Source: Pseudomonadota bacterium (GTDB taxonomy: Bacteria; Pseudomonadota; Gammaproteobacteria; Burkholderiales; Burkholderiaceae_C). Taken from it: a stretch of DNA of 33,273 nt. The notes beneath the pieces are model-generated. The model searched no databases, was not told where the DNA came from, and saw only the letters and a program-made list of their open reading frames with translations. This document shows, one piece after another, positions 16,261-23,923 of this stretch (the stretch's first letter is position 1; each line of letters begins with the position of its first letter). Made by a program: the position numbers and the translations under genes. Location: contig JAUNUR010000033.1 in the NCBI GenBank assembly GCA_030538085.1, positions 1 through 33,273 of the forward strand. The letters are read 5' to 3'.

Positions 16261-17409
16261 TTGCACACCGCTTCCCCCTTCCAAACACTTTGGCGTCGCC
16301 GCCACGCCATGGGCGCCTTGACCCTGGCCACCTTGGCCCCGCGCTGGGCCTGGGCACAGGCTGGCGGCGACATCGTGATCGGGCAAAGCTGCCCCACCAG
16401 CGGTCCCATGGGCTCGATGTTCAGCGGCGTCATCGCCGGACAGCAGCTTGCGCTCGACGAGTCGGCCAGCCAGGGTGGCGTCGATGGCAGGCGCGTCAAG
16501 ATCGTCACGCTGGATGATGGTTTCGATCCCCAGCGAACCGCCGCCAACGTGCGCACGCTGGCCGAGGAGCAAGGCGCCATCGGCATCTTCGGCGTCGTCG
16601 GCACGGCACAGGCAGCGGGAGCACTCGCTTACCTGACACCCAAGCGGGTGCCACTGATCGCGTCCTACAACGGCACGCCGTCGCTGCGCGGCGAGAAGTT
16701 CCCGAATCACTTCACCACGCAGGCCAGCTATGTCGACGAGATTCTGACCACGGTCCGGCATCAGGTCACGGTCAAGCAGACCAATGTTGGCGTGATTTAC
16801 GCGGACGACGCCTTTGGCAAGGGACTGTTTCCCGCCGTCCAACAGGCCATCGCAAGGGCCGGGGCCACGCTGGTCGGCAGCGAAATCCTGGAGCCCTCTG
16901 GCGCCAACGCAGCCGAAGCCGCCAAGTCCGTCGCCGGCAAGAGCCCCAACGCGATCATCCTGCTCGCCACGGGGCCAGCGGTGGTGCATTGCGTCAAGGC
17001 GCTGCGCGCGGCCAGCGGCGCGCCGGTGTACACCATGTCCTTGTCGGTGGCCGCCGACACCATCCGCGCCCTGGGCGCGGACGGGCGTGGCCTGATGATT
17101 TCGCGCGTCACGCCTTATCCATGGAATCCGCGCACGCCCCTGGCGCGCCGCTTCAACGCGCTGATGGAAAAAGCCAAGAAGCCCGTGGATTACGACCACT
17201 TCATCGGGTACATCAACACACGGATCCTGCTGGAAGGCTTGAAAGCCGCCAACAAGGAATACACGCCGCAAGGCCTGATGCGGGGCATGGAGCGGCTGGG
17301 ACGGCTGGACCTGAACGGCTTCGTGCTGGAGTTCGGCCCCAACAAGCGTGACGGCACGAACTTCGTGGACATCGTCATGCTCTCCGCCACCGGCCGCTAC
17401 GTCCGGTGA
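16261..17409 (+). CDS. ABC-type branched-chain amino acid-like substrate-binding protein (TTG start)
   Basis: This periplasmic type I binding protein of the LivJ/Peripla_BP_6 kind would deliver a small ligand to an ABC importer. The 382-residue precursor starts at TTG 16261. Its signal peptide includes RRRHAMGALTLATLAPRWAWAQA, with cleavage expected after AQA. The mature part opens DIVIGQSCPTSGPMGSMFSG, followed by LDDGFDPQRTAANVRTL, IFGVVGTAQA and a GVIYADDAFGKGLFPAVQQA segment in the second lobe, all typical. No permease or ATPase gene is nearby, so it is an orphan that must use a distant transporter or act as a sensor. Ligand unknown. A paired arm hairpin behind the stop may terminate the transcript. 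Confidence 0.88.
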   Translation: MHTASPFQTLWRRRHAMGALTLATLAPRWAWAQAGGDIVIGQSCPTSGPMGSMFSGVIAGQQLALDESASQGGVDGRRVKIVTLDDGFDPQRTAANVRTLAEEQGAIGIFGVVGTAQAAGALAYLTPKRVPLIASYNGTPSLRGEKFPNHFTTQASYVDEILTTVRHQVTVKQTNVGVIYADDAFGKGLFPAVQQAIARAGATLVGSEILEPSGANAAEAAKSVAGKSPNAIILLATGPAVVHCVKALRAASGAPVYTMSLSVAADTIRALGADGRGLMISRVTPYPWNPRTPLARRFNALMEKAKKPVDYDHFIGYINTRILLEGLKAANKEYTPQGLMRGMERLGRLDLNGFVLEFGPNKRDGTNFVDIVMLSATGRYVR

Positions 17410-17415
17410 CCGACA

Positions 17416-17449
17416 CGCCCGCGCTTCCTCGGTGAGCAAAGCACGGGCG
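17416..17449 (+). terminator. Possible terminator hairpin
   Basis: CGCCCGCGCTT and AAGCACGGGCG pair with one mismatch around a 12-base loop, 7 bases after the binding-protein stop. No T run follows, so termination here is only a possibility. Confidence 0.35.
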
Positions 17450-17455
17450 CTGCTT

Positions 17456-17619
17456 AGAGGCGGTCCTCAAATTCATCGCAGTAAGCGATTGCTCCGGATC
17501 GGGTGTCCTGCAAGGCGCATTACGCAGCCAATAGCTTGTGCTATTGGAAAGGGATGCAACGCCGCAGGGCGCCCGAGACCGGGGACAAGCGCGGCGCGAG
17601 GAGTTTGAGGACAGCCTCT
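17456..17619. mobile_element. Large palindromic element, copy 2 (164 bp)
   Basis: Ends AGAGGCGGTCCTCAAA and TTTGAGGACAGCCTCT are inverted with one mismatch over 16 bp. Inner arms GATCGGGTGTCCTGC and GCAGGGCGCCCGAGACC also pair, and the centre is a perfect hairpin CCAATAGC-TTGT-GCTATTGG (17528-17547). The hairpin midpoint (17537.5) is exactly the midpoint of the block. It is related to copy 1 by design and by its central hairpin, and is followed at once by a MITE-like element. Confidence 0.8.
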
Positions 17620-17622
17620 TAA

Positions 17623-17856
17623 CCTAGAAACGGCAGTTGACCGCTTGCCATCCTTGAGCAACCGGCATGGGCACTGACTTTCGCAGCTTCGATCACACTC
17701 ACCTGTTGGGCGAGCGCGCTATGCACCCGATCACACCGCGCTGGGCGTGCCATGCGGCGTTGCTCGTCCTTGCAGGCACGAGCCTGCCGCGTCCTCGCGC
17801 CTTGCCTGGCACGCCCATCACGGCACGCTCGGGCGCATCCAACTGCCGTTTCTAGG
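17623..17856. mobile_element. MITE-like element, copy 2 (234 bp)
   Basis: Perfect 17-bp terminal inverted repeats CCTAGAAACGGCAGTTG and CAACTGCCGTTTCTAGG are flanked by a 5-bp direct repeat CTTAA (17618-17622 and 17857-17861). Internal hairpin GCAGGC-ACGA-GCCTGC is present. It lacks about 85 bases that copy 3 has in its right half. The right duplication contains the stop codon of the sirtuin gene. No transposase reading frame is seen. Confidence 0.93.
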
Positions 17857-17857
17857 C

Positions 17858-18625
17858 TTAAAAATCAAGCAGTGCCGGCAACGCCCGTGCCGAGGTGCTG
17901 GTCAGCACCGCGTGGGCGATGTCGTCCAGCTCGCTCGGTCGCGGGTTGACGATCACGACCCTGGCTCCAGCCGCGCGGGCCTGGTGCGCCAGGCCCGCGG
18001 CCGGGTACACGGCGCCCGCGGTGCCCACCACCAGCATCACATCGCAACGCTGGGCCGCCTGCTCGGCCGCGGCCATGGCATCCATCGGCAGCATCTCGCC
18101 AAACCACACCACCGCCGGACGCAGCATGTTGCCGCATTGGGCGCAGCGTGGCGGCCGGCCGGGCGTGGCCTGGTCCACGGCGCAACTGTCCAGCGGGCGG
18201 CGCGCCAGCGCACAGGGGTCAAGCCACTGGTCGTCGAAGATATTGCCGTGCAGCGCCAGCACATCGGGGCTGCCGGCTTTCTGGTGCAGGCCGTCGACGT
18301 TCTGCGTGGCCACCGTCAACCGTCCGGGGTGGCGCTGCTGAAACGCCGCCACCGCCAGATGGCCCGCGTTGGGCTGCACGTCGACCATGTTCACGCGCCG
18401 CTCGGCGTACCAGTCCCACACGCGCTGCGGGTCGCGGCGGAAAGCTTCCTCGGTGGCCAGATCTTCGGCGCGGAAGTTGGCCCACAACCCGGTCTGCGCG
18501 TCACGGAAGGTGGGCACGCCCGATTCGGCACTGACGCCGGCGCCCGTCAGCATGGCGATGTGGGCCGCATCTTGCAGCCATTGGCGCACTTCCTGCGCGC
18601 CATGGATATCCAGATCAATGCTCAT
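17858..18625 (-). CDS. NAD-dependent protein deacylase (SIR2 family, CobB/class III type)
   Basis: Sirtuins remove acyl groups from lysines using NAD; bacterial CobB-type enzymes act on acetyl-CoA synthetase among others. This 255-residue protein has the NAD pocket motifs TGAGVSAESGVPTFRD (27-42) and TQNVDGLHQKAG (107-118), catalytic H126 in LHGN, and Y73/R76 in DWYAERR, the pair that marks desuccinylase-type (class III) members. Cysteines C138, C148, C161 and C164 could bind zinc, though the first pair is not a CxxC. Its TAA stop lies within the target duplication of a MITE-like element, so the 3' end has been rebuilt by insertion. It could act on Acs from this window, but that is inference. 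Confidence 0.9.
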   Translation of the reverse strand: MSIDLDIHGAQEVRQWLQDAAHIAMLTGAGVSAESGVPTFRDAQTGLWANFRAEDLATEEAFRRDPQRVWDWYAERRVNMVDVQPNAGHLAVAAFQQRHPGRLTVATQNVDGLHQKAGSPDVLALHGNIFDDQWLDPCALARRPLDSCAVDQATPGRPPRCAQCGNMLRPAVVWFGEMLPMDAMAAAEQAAQRCDVMLVVGTAGAVYPAAGLAHQARAAGARVVIVNPRPSELDDIAHAVLTSTSARALPALLDF

Positions 18626-18689
18626 GCCGGCAGCTTAACAAGGGTTGGTTCCTCGCGGATGGGCGGCCCAGCGGCCAGGACATCACTCC

Positions 18690-18820
18690 AATTCCAGATC
18701 AAAGTTGCCATATCTCGTCATTGCGGCGCAAGCCGCAATCCAGACGGCGTGTGCGGAAAAACATGGATCCCGGCCTGCGCTGGGATGACGGTGATTGACG
18801 CCTTGAAGTGGAAATGGAAT
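18690..18820. repeat. 130-bp mosaic paired-hairpin repeat, copy B (inverted)
   Basis: This is the inverted counterpart of 2275-2403, sharing both outer flanks and the linker CGGCGTGTGCGGAAAAA. Its left arm (TCATTGCGGCGCAAGCCGCA) is of the same type as the 92-bp paired-hairpin elements, whereas copy A has CATTCCGGCGAAGGGAATCC there. The block lies between the sirtuin start and the TctC-type gene end. Confidence 0.85.
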
Positions 18821-18826
18821 AACGAC

Positions 18827-19801
18827 TCAATCCAGAACGCGGATATTCGCGGCATTCACGACGCGGCGGTACTTACCGGCCTCGGCCCGGATGTATGCGG
18901 GGAACATGCCCGGCAAGTCGCTCGAAATCTGGTAGCCCGCCTGGATCAGCTTGGCCTTGACCTCGCGCTCCTGCAAGATGGCGTGAATGGAATCGGCCAG
19001 CACCTTCACCACGGCGTCGGGTGTGTTGGCGGGAACGAAATACCCCGACCAGACGTTCATGTCGAAGTTGCGGAAATCCTTGTCCTCCGACAGCGAAGGT
19101 ACGTTCGGCAGCATGAACAGGCGCTTGCGCTCGGTCACGCCGTAGGCGCGCAAGGTGCCCGCCTTCAAAAAGCTGTCGACCGAGGCCACGCTGAGAAACG
19201 CCAGGTCGATCGTGCCGCCGCGCAAGTCGTTCATCAGCGGGCCAGCGCCCTTGTAGGGCACGTGCACCATCTTGGCGCCCGTTTCCAGGTTGACGAGTTC
19301 GCCCATCAGGTGCTGCGGCGTGCCGATGCCGGGCGTGCCGTAGCTGAGCTTGCCGGGGTTGGCCCGCGCATAGGCCAGCAGCTCGGTAAGGCTTTTGGCG
19401 GGCAGATCGGCGCGCCCGGTCAGCACCAGCGGCAAGGTGCCGATCATGGCGACCGGCTTCAGATCCTTCATCCCGTCGTACTTGATGGCCGGGTTGGTGA
19501 TCTTGGCGATCGCCACCTCGCTGCCCGAACCCGCCAGCAGCGTATAGCCATCGGCGGGCGCGGCCACTACCTTGGCCGCGCCGATGGTGCCGCTGGCACC
19601 GGCGACGTTCTCGACCACCACCGGCTGCTTCAGCCTTTCGGTCAGCTTCGGCCCCAGCGTGCGGGCCACCATGTCGGCCACGCCGCCGGCCGCATAGGGC
19701 ACGACGATGGTGATGGGCTTGGTGGGGTACGCGGCGGATTGCGCGAACACGGGCGCGGCGGCAAACAGTGCCAACGCAGCAAGAGAATGGCGACGACGCA
19801 T
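18827..19801 (-). CDS. Tripartite tricarboxylate transporter-type substrate-binding protein (Bug/TctC family)
   Basis: Bug proteins are periplasmic solute receptors, vastly expanded in Burkholderiales, usually without adjacent TctAB membrane genes, as here. The 324-residue precursor has a signal peptide (MRRRHSLAALALFAAAPVFA, cleavage near QSA) and the family blocks YPTKPITIVVPYAAGGVADM, VVVENVAGASGTIGA, PADGYTLLAGSGSEVAI, YGTPGIGTPQHLMGEL and VPYKGAGPLMNDLRGGTIDL. GGAGG lies 6 bases before the ATG. The last codons lie only a few bases from the 130-bp repeat. The ligand, usually a carboxylic acid, cannot be inferred. No regulator is adjacent. Confidence 0.92.
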   Translation of the reverse strand: MRRRHSLAALALFAAAPVFAQSAAYPTKPITIVVPYAAGGVADMVARTLGPKLTERLKQPVVVENVAGASGTIGAAKVVAAPADGYTLLAGSGSEVAIAKITNPAIKYDGMKDLKPVAMIGTLPLVLTGRADLPAKSLTELLAYARANPGKLSYGTPGIGTPQHLMGELVNLETGAKMVHVPYKGAGPLMNDLRGGTIDLAFLSVASVDSFLKAGTLRAYGVTERKRLFMLPNVPSLSEDKDFRNFDMNVWSGYFVPANTPDAVVKVLADSIHAILQEREVKAKLIQAGYQISSDLPGMFPAYIRAEAGKYRRVVNAANIRVLD

Positions 19802-19912
19802 GGATAGCCTCCAAAAAGTAGATCAAAAGTGGGGCCTGTCAGTGTAGCCAGCAAACGTGATCATCGCGATGTTTTCGCGGTCCACGCCAAGCCACCGCCC
19901 CCCTTCAACCGT

Positions 19913-20665
19913 CTACTGGCTGCTTACCCGCTGGCGCCGCGCCTCGTACAGGCACACGCCACTGGCCACGCTGACGTTCAGGCTTTCCACCGCGCCCATC
20001 ATGGGAATGCGCACCAGGGTGTCGCAGGTCTTGCGCGTCAACTGGCGCATGCCCGGCCCCTCGGCGCCCAGTACCAGGGCAGTGGGCAGCGCCAGGTCGA
20101 TGTCGTACAGCGTCTGCTCGGCATCGTCCGAGGTGCCCACCACCCAGATGCCGCGCTCTTTCAACTCATTCAACGTGCGCGCCAGGTTAGTGACCATGAA
20201 GTACGGCACCGTTTCGGCCGCGCCGCTGGCCACCTTGGCCACGGTGGCGTTGATGCCTGCGGCGTGATCCTTGGGCGCTATCACGGCGTGCGCGCCCGCG
20301 CCGTCGGCCACGCGCAGGCACGCGCCCAGGTTGTGCGGGTCGGTCACGCCGTCCAGCACCAGCAACAGCGGCACGGCGCCTTCGCTTTGCAGGTCGTCCA
20401 GCAACTCGTCCAGCGTGCGCACGCCTTCCAGCGCCTGCACGCGCGCCACCACGCCCTGGTGGCCGGCGCTGCCGCAAAGCTTCGCAAGGCGCTGTGCATC
20501 GGCCTCGATCACGCGCACGCCGGCCTCGGCGGCGCGGTTCAGGAACTGCTTCATGCGCGCATCGCGCCGTGTCGGATCGACATACACCTCGACGATGGAC
20601 GCGGGCGCCGTCTTCAGGCGCACGCCAACGGCGTGAAAGCCGAACAGGACTTTGGGGGCGGACAT
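19913..20665 (-). CDS. rlmB: 23S rRNA (guanosine-2'-O-)-methyltransferase
   Basis: RlmB methylates the 2'-O of G2251 in the 23S rRNA peptidyl-transferase loop. The 250-residue protein has an N-terminal substrate-binding domain starting [19 protein letters not shown], then the SPOUT knot with motif 1 [20 protein letters not shown] from residue 101, motif 2 [15 protein letters not shown] and motif 3 [20 protein letters not shown]. Length is typical (E. coli 243). The start is ATG at 20665 with a TAATCGCCCC stretch before it and no strong ribosome site. In related genomes it often follows rnr; here the upstream side is a repeat and a divergent cardiolipin synthase gene. Confidence 0.94.
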   Translation of the reverse strand: MSAPKVLFGFHAVGVRLKTAPASIVEVYVDPTRRDARMKQFLNRAAEAGVRVIEADAQRLAKLCGSAGHQGVVARVQALEGVRTLDELLDDLQSEGAVPLLLVLDGVTDPHNLGACLRVADGAGAHAVIAPKDHAAGINATVAKVASGAAETVPYFMVTNLARTLNELKERGIWVVGTSDDAEQTLYDIDLALPTALVLGAEGPGMRQLTRKTCDTLVRIPMMGAVESLNVSVASGVCLYEARRQRVSSQ

Positions 20666-20687
20666 GGGGCGATTATCCGCGCTTGTG

Positions 20688-20775
20688 TTTTGATAGTGGC
20701 TGGCGATTGCCAGCGCTTGATTTCAAGAGAAATAGACCTGAAGCCATTGAATGACGGGCGCAAGCAGCTATATCA
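20688..20775. repeat. TTGATAG-type dispersed repeat, copy 2
   Basis: TTTTGATAGTGGCTGGCGAT opens and GGGCGCAAGCAGCTATATCA closes the block, which fills most of the gap between divergent rlmB and the cardiolipin synthase gene. The ends TTGATAG and CAGCTAT(A)TCA are partly inverted. Compare 14521-14612 (opposite orientation). Confidence 0.55.
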
Positions 20776-20813
20776 GCCATAGCAATGCACACACCCCATA
20801 GACTCAACCCCCG

Positions 20814-22268
20814 ATGATGAGCCTGCCCGCCCTCACCCCGCTGGAGCACGCCGCCTTCGTGGCCGCGGGCCTGCTCACCTACATCGTCATCACGCGCGTG
20901 CGGCGCCAGCGGCGCCACCCCTATGCGGCGCTGGCCTGGGTGATGGGCATCGCGGCCTTTCCCTACCTGGGCCTACCTGCCTTTCTGATCTTCGGCACGC
21001 GCAAGGTGGTGCGCCCGGCCACGCAGCGTCAGCCCCTGCCCGCCGGGCCGTGGGCGGCGCTGGCGCCGGACTGGGCCACGCGCCTGCTGGCGGCGCTGGG
21101 GGCGGCCGGCGCGCGGCCACAGGCGGCGGTGCGGTTCCAGGCCGAGGGCGGGCACGCGCTGCAGGCGGTGCGCGCCGTCATCGGATCAGCGCGACACACG
21201 CTGGACCTGTGCACCTACGTGCTGGGCGACGACGAGGTAGGCGCGCTGATCGCCGCCGCGCTGGCCGAGCGCGCGCACGCCGGCGTGCGCGTGCGCCTGC
21301 TGGTCGACAGCATCGGCAGCCTGAAAAGCGCGCACAGCCACGACGATCTGCTGAAACGCGCCGGCGTGCACACACGCCTGTTCATGCCCGCGCTGGGCAG
21401 CCCCTGGCGTGGCCGCGTGAACCTGCGCAACCACCGCAAGCTGCTGATCGCCGACGGCGCGCGCGTGTGGTCGGGCGGGCGCAACCTGGCCAACGAATAC
21501 TTCATCGGCCGCGCGGGCGAGCCGCCCTGGCTGGACCTGAGCTTCACCGCCGACGGCGCCCTGGCCGCGCAGGCGCAGGCGCTGTTCGACGGCGACTGGC
21601 GCATCGCGCGCGGCGCCCGCCGCGCACTCAAGCTGGGCTACGCCGAGCGGCTGGCGCGCCTGGACGCCGAGGACGATGCCGCCCTGGCCGAGGCCGAGAG
21701 CCTGCCAGCCGAGTTGATGCCCACCGCCGGCGCAGCCCTGGCGCAGTGGGTGCCCAGCGGGCCGGACTTTCACGAGGACATCCTGCACGCGCTGCTGGTG
21801 TCGGCCGCCTTCCACGCCGAGCAGCGCCTGCTGCTGGCCACGCCCTACTTCGTGCCGGACGAAGGCCTGCAGGAAGCACTGGTGCTGGCCGCCAAGCGCG
21901 GCCTGCAGATCACGCTGCTGCTGCCCAGGCAATCCAACCACCGGCTGGCCGACTGGGCACGCGGGCGCGCGGTGCGCGAGCTGGCAGAGGCCGGCGTGAA
22001 CGTGCGTCTGCTGCCTGTCATGCTGCACGCCAAGGCCGTGGTGGTGGACGACGTGCTGGCGCTGTGCGGCTCGGCCAACCTGGACAGCCGCAGCCTGTTC
22101 ATCAACTACGAGGCCATGGCCGCGTTCTATGGCCGCACCGAGATCGACTGGCTGGCCGACTGGATCACGCGCACCGCCGCCGATGGCGAGCCCGCGTCAA
22201 GCCAGCCGCCAAGCTGGCTGCGCGACATCGGCGAAGGCATCGTGGCGACGGTGGCGTTCCAGCTTTGA
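20814..22268 (+). CDS. Cardiolipin synthase (phospholipase D superfamily)
   Basis: Cls enzymes join phosphatidylglycerol units into cardiolipin at the inner membrane. This 484-residue protein has two N-terminal hydrophobic segments (residues 11-27 and about 39-60, AALAWVMGIAAFPYLGLPAF) and two PLD domains. The first HKD motif is NHRKLLIADGARVWSGGRN (about 205-223), the second HAKAVVVDDVLALCGSANLD (about 404-423) followed by SRSLFINYE. This order matches ClsA. Two ATGs are possible (20814, 20817) and neither has a clear ribosome site. Alternative: a broader PLD-type transphosphatidylase, but the membrane segments and motif spacing favour Cls. Confidence 0.9.
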   Translation: MMSLPALTPLEHAAFVAAGLLTYIVITRVRRQRRHPYAALAWVMGIAAFPYLGLPAFLIFGTRKVVRPATQRQPLPAGPWAALAPDWATRLLAALGAAGARPQAAVRFQAEGGHALQAVRAVIGSARHTLDLCTYVLGDDEVGALIAAALAERAHAGVRVRLLVDSIGSLKSAHSHDDLLKRAGVHTRLFMPALGSPWRGRVNLRNHRKLLIADGARVWSGGRNLANEYFIGRAGEPPWLDLSFTADGALAAQAQALFDGDWRIARGARRALKLGYAERLARLDAEDDAALAEAESLPAELMPTAGAALAQWVPSGPDFHEDILHALLVSAAFHAEQRLLLATPYFVPDEGLQEALVLAAKRGLQITLLLPRQSNHRLADWARGRAVRELAEAGVNVRLLPVMLHAKAVVVDDVLALCGSANLDSRSLFINYEAMAAFYGRTEIDWLADWITRTAADGEPASSQPPSWLRDIGEGIVATVAFQL

Positions 22269-22281
22269 TGCCGTTTTGCGT

Positions 22282-22335
22282 GCCATGACGATGACAAATG
22301 ACCGCGGCTGGCGCCGCATGACAAATGACAAATGT
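22282..22335. repeat. ATGACAA heptad repeat block
   Basis: Units ATGACGATGACAAATGACC, GCGGCTGGCGCCGC and ATGACAAATGACAAATG follow each other. The same words recur at 22482-22574 and at 11322-11348. No gene is present. Confidence 0.55.
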
Positions 22336-22353
22336 CTTCTCTGTCACCCCTCG

Positions 22354-22446
22354 TCATTGCGGCGAAAGCCGCAATCCATGGCGGCGCCACCTTGACACGG
22401 CATTGACCTGCGGACACCGAGTGGATTGCGGCTTTCGCCGCAATGA
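22354..22446. repeat. Paired-hairpin (BIME-like) element, copy 2
   Basis: Same design as 14849-14940: arms TCATTGCGGCGAAAGCCGCA and its inverted partner, with the centre CTTGACACGGCATTGACCTG. The compensating change in both arms (AAAG / CTTT where copy 1 has AAGG / CCTT) keeps each arm a perfect hairpin and the two arms perfectly inverted. Confidence 0.9.
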
Positions 22447-22481
22447 CGGAAAAGGGTGAATGCGGTGCGCACTTTGTGATG

Positions 22482-22574
22482 ATGAATGACCGCGGCTGGC
22501 GCGCATGACAAATGACGAATGCGCCATTTGTCATTGAAGCGCAGCGAAGTCATTCGTCATTCGTCATTTGTCAT
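22482..22574. repeat. Inverted ATGACAAATGACGAATG repeat
   Basis: ATGACAAATGACGAATG at 22505-22521 is repeated as a perfect inverted copy at 22558-22574, with a further inverted partial unit CATTTGTCATTG in the loop. It ends 24 bases before the chosen srkA start, and the reading frame upstream of that start runs through it. Confidence 0.7.
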
Positions 22575-22598
22575 CCCAAAAGAAAGCACGCGGCGACA

Positions 22599-23657
22599 AT
22601 GCCGTCCATGCCCAACGCACCCCACCCCTTCGCCACCCTCACACCCGATTTCGTGCTCGACGCACTGGCCAGCGTGGGCCTGGTGGGAGACGGGCGGTTG
22701 ATGGCGCTGAACTCCTACGAGAACCGCGTCTACCTCGCGCATCTGGAGCCCGGCACGCCGCTGGCCGACACGCACCCGGCGGTGGTGCTCAAGTTCTACC
22801 GCCCTGGCCGCTGGCGAACCGAGCAGATAGAGGAAGAGCACGCCTTCGCCCACGAGCTGATGGCCGCCGAGGTGCCGGCGGTCGGCCCGCTGGTGATCGG
22901 CGGGCGCACGCTGCACGCGCATGGCGGCTTCGCCTTCAGCGCCAGCCCGCGGCGCGGTGGGCGCTCGCCCGAGCTGGGCGACAACGAAACGCTGGAGTGG
23001 ATTGGCCGCTTTCTCGCCCGCCTGCACATCGTGGGTGCACGCCGCCCGTTCACGCACCGCCCGGCGGTGGATATGGCCAGCCACGGCACGGAACCGCGCA
23101 ATTGGCTGCTGACGCACGGCGCGCTGCCGCTGGAGGTGGAACGCGCCTGGGCCGACATCAGCCAGGAAGCCATTGACTTGATAGCCGCCAGCGCATTGCC
23201 CAGCGGCACCAAGGGCCAAAACAAGGCCGAACCGCAAGGCATCGCCACGCTGCGTCTGCACGCCGACTGCCACCCCGGCAACATTCTGTGGACACCCGCC
23301 GAACTGCCTGGCGGCGGCCCGCACTTCGTTGATCTGGACGACTGCCGTGGCGGCCCGGCGGTGCAGGATTTGTGGATGCTGCTGCCCGGCGAACGCGCCG
23401 AGCGCCAGCGCGCCCTGGGTGCCTTGCTCGACGGCTACGAGCAGATGCGCGAATTCGACCGCCGCGAGCTGGCGCTGATCGAGCCGCTGCGCACGCTGCG
23501 CCTGATCCACTACAGCGCCTGGATCGCGCGCCGCTGGGACGACCCGGCGTTTCCCGCCGCCTTCCCCGACTTCGGCACGCCCGATTACTGGCACGGCCAG
23601 ATCGACACCCTGACCGATCAGATCGAGGCCATGCAGGCGCCGCCGCTGATAGCGTGA
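22599..23657 (+). CDS. srkA: SrkA/YihE-type stress-response Ser/Thr kinase
   Basis: SrkA is an aminoglycoside-phosphotransferase-fold protein kinase that protects E. coli from stress-induced death. The 352-residue protein shows LNSYENRVYLAHLE (nucleotide loop), VVLKFYRPGRWRTEQIEEEH (lysine and glutamate), the catalytic loop LRLHADCHPGNILW, Mg-binding FVDLDDCRGGPAVQDLWMLL and a C-terminal LRLIHYSAWIARRWDDPAFP, close to the E. coli pattern. ATG 22599 (MPSMPNAPHPF) is chosen because the frame upstream lies in a repeat; 22608 is an alternative. Residues 194-212, just before the catalytic loop, look like a translated dispersed repeat absent from the E. coli protein. Family is firm. Confidence 0.9.
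   Translation: MPSMPNAPHPFATLTPDFVLDALASVGLVGDGRLMALNSYENRVYLAHLEPGTPLADTHPAVVLKFYRPGRWRTEQIEEEHAFAHELMAAEVPAVGPLVIGGRTLHAHGGFAFSASPRRGGRSPELGDNETLEWIGRFLARLHIVGARRPFTHRPAVDMASHGTEPRNWLLTHGALPLEVERAWADISQEAIDLIAASALPSGTKGQNKAEPQGIATLRLHADCHPGNILWTPAELPGGGPHFVDLDDCRGGPAVQDLWMLLPGERAERQRALGALLDGYEQMREFDRRELALIEPLRTLRLIHYSAWIARRWDDPAFPAAFPDFGTPDYWHGQIDTLTDQIEAMQAPPLIA
23178..23234. repeat. Possible TTGATAG-type repeat inside srkA
   Basis: TTGATAGCCGCCAGCGCATT followed by GGGCCAAAACAAGGCCGAA resembles the opening of the intergenic TTGATAG repeats. It stays in frame and encodes an Ala/Ser/Gly/Lys-rich segment with low family similarity. The match is from reading only and is degenerate. Confidence 0.35.
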
Positions 23658-23923
23658 CCGGCACACCCAGCGCCGGAATACCCACGGAAACCCCACGAGA
23701 TCGTTCCGTGCGCTGACAGGCAACTGGCGCGAGGAGCAGGCGCGCCACCGGCGACGAACACCTCACTGCGCAGCCAAGCCCGCCCTCACAGGCAGACCAC
23801 CTCTTTTGGCTGCTTCATTTGTGCCGTGCCCCGCTCTTCTGGTTGTCTGGCGAATCACCGCGCCCAACAGCAAGCCACGGTTCGCGGACAAGTCCTTGAA
23901 AGACGCAGCTCTGAAAAGCCAAT

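Noticed and set aside
17747-19807. A 686-codon plus-strand frame across the sirtuin and TctC-type genes
   Set aside because: It crosses a MITE, an intergenic repeat and two well-supported minus-strand genes.
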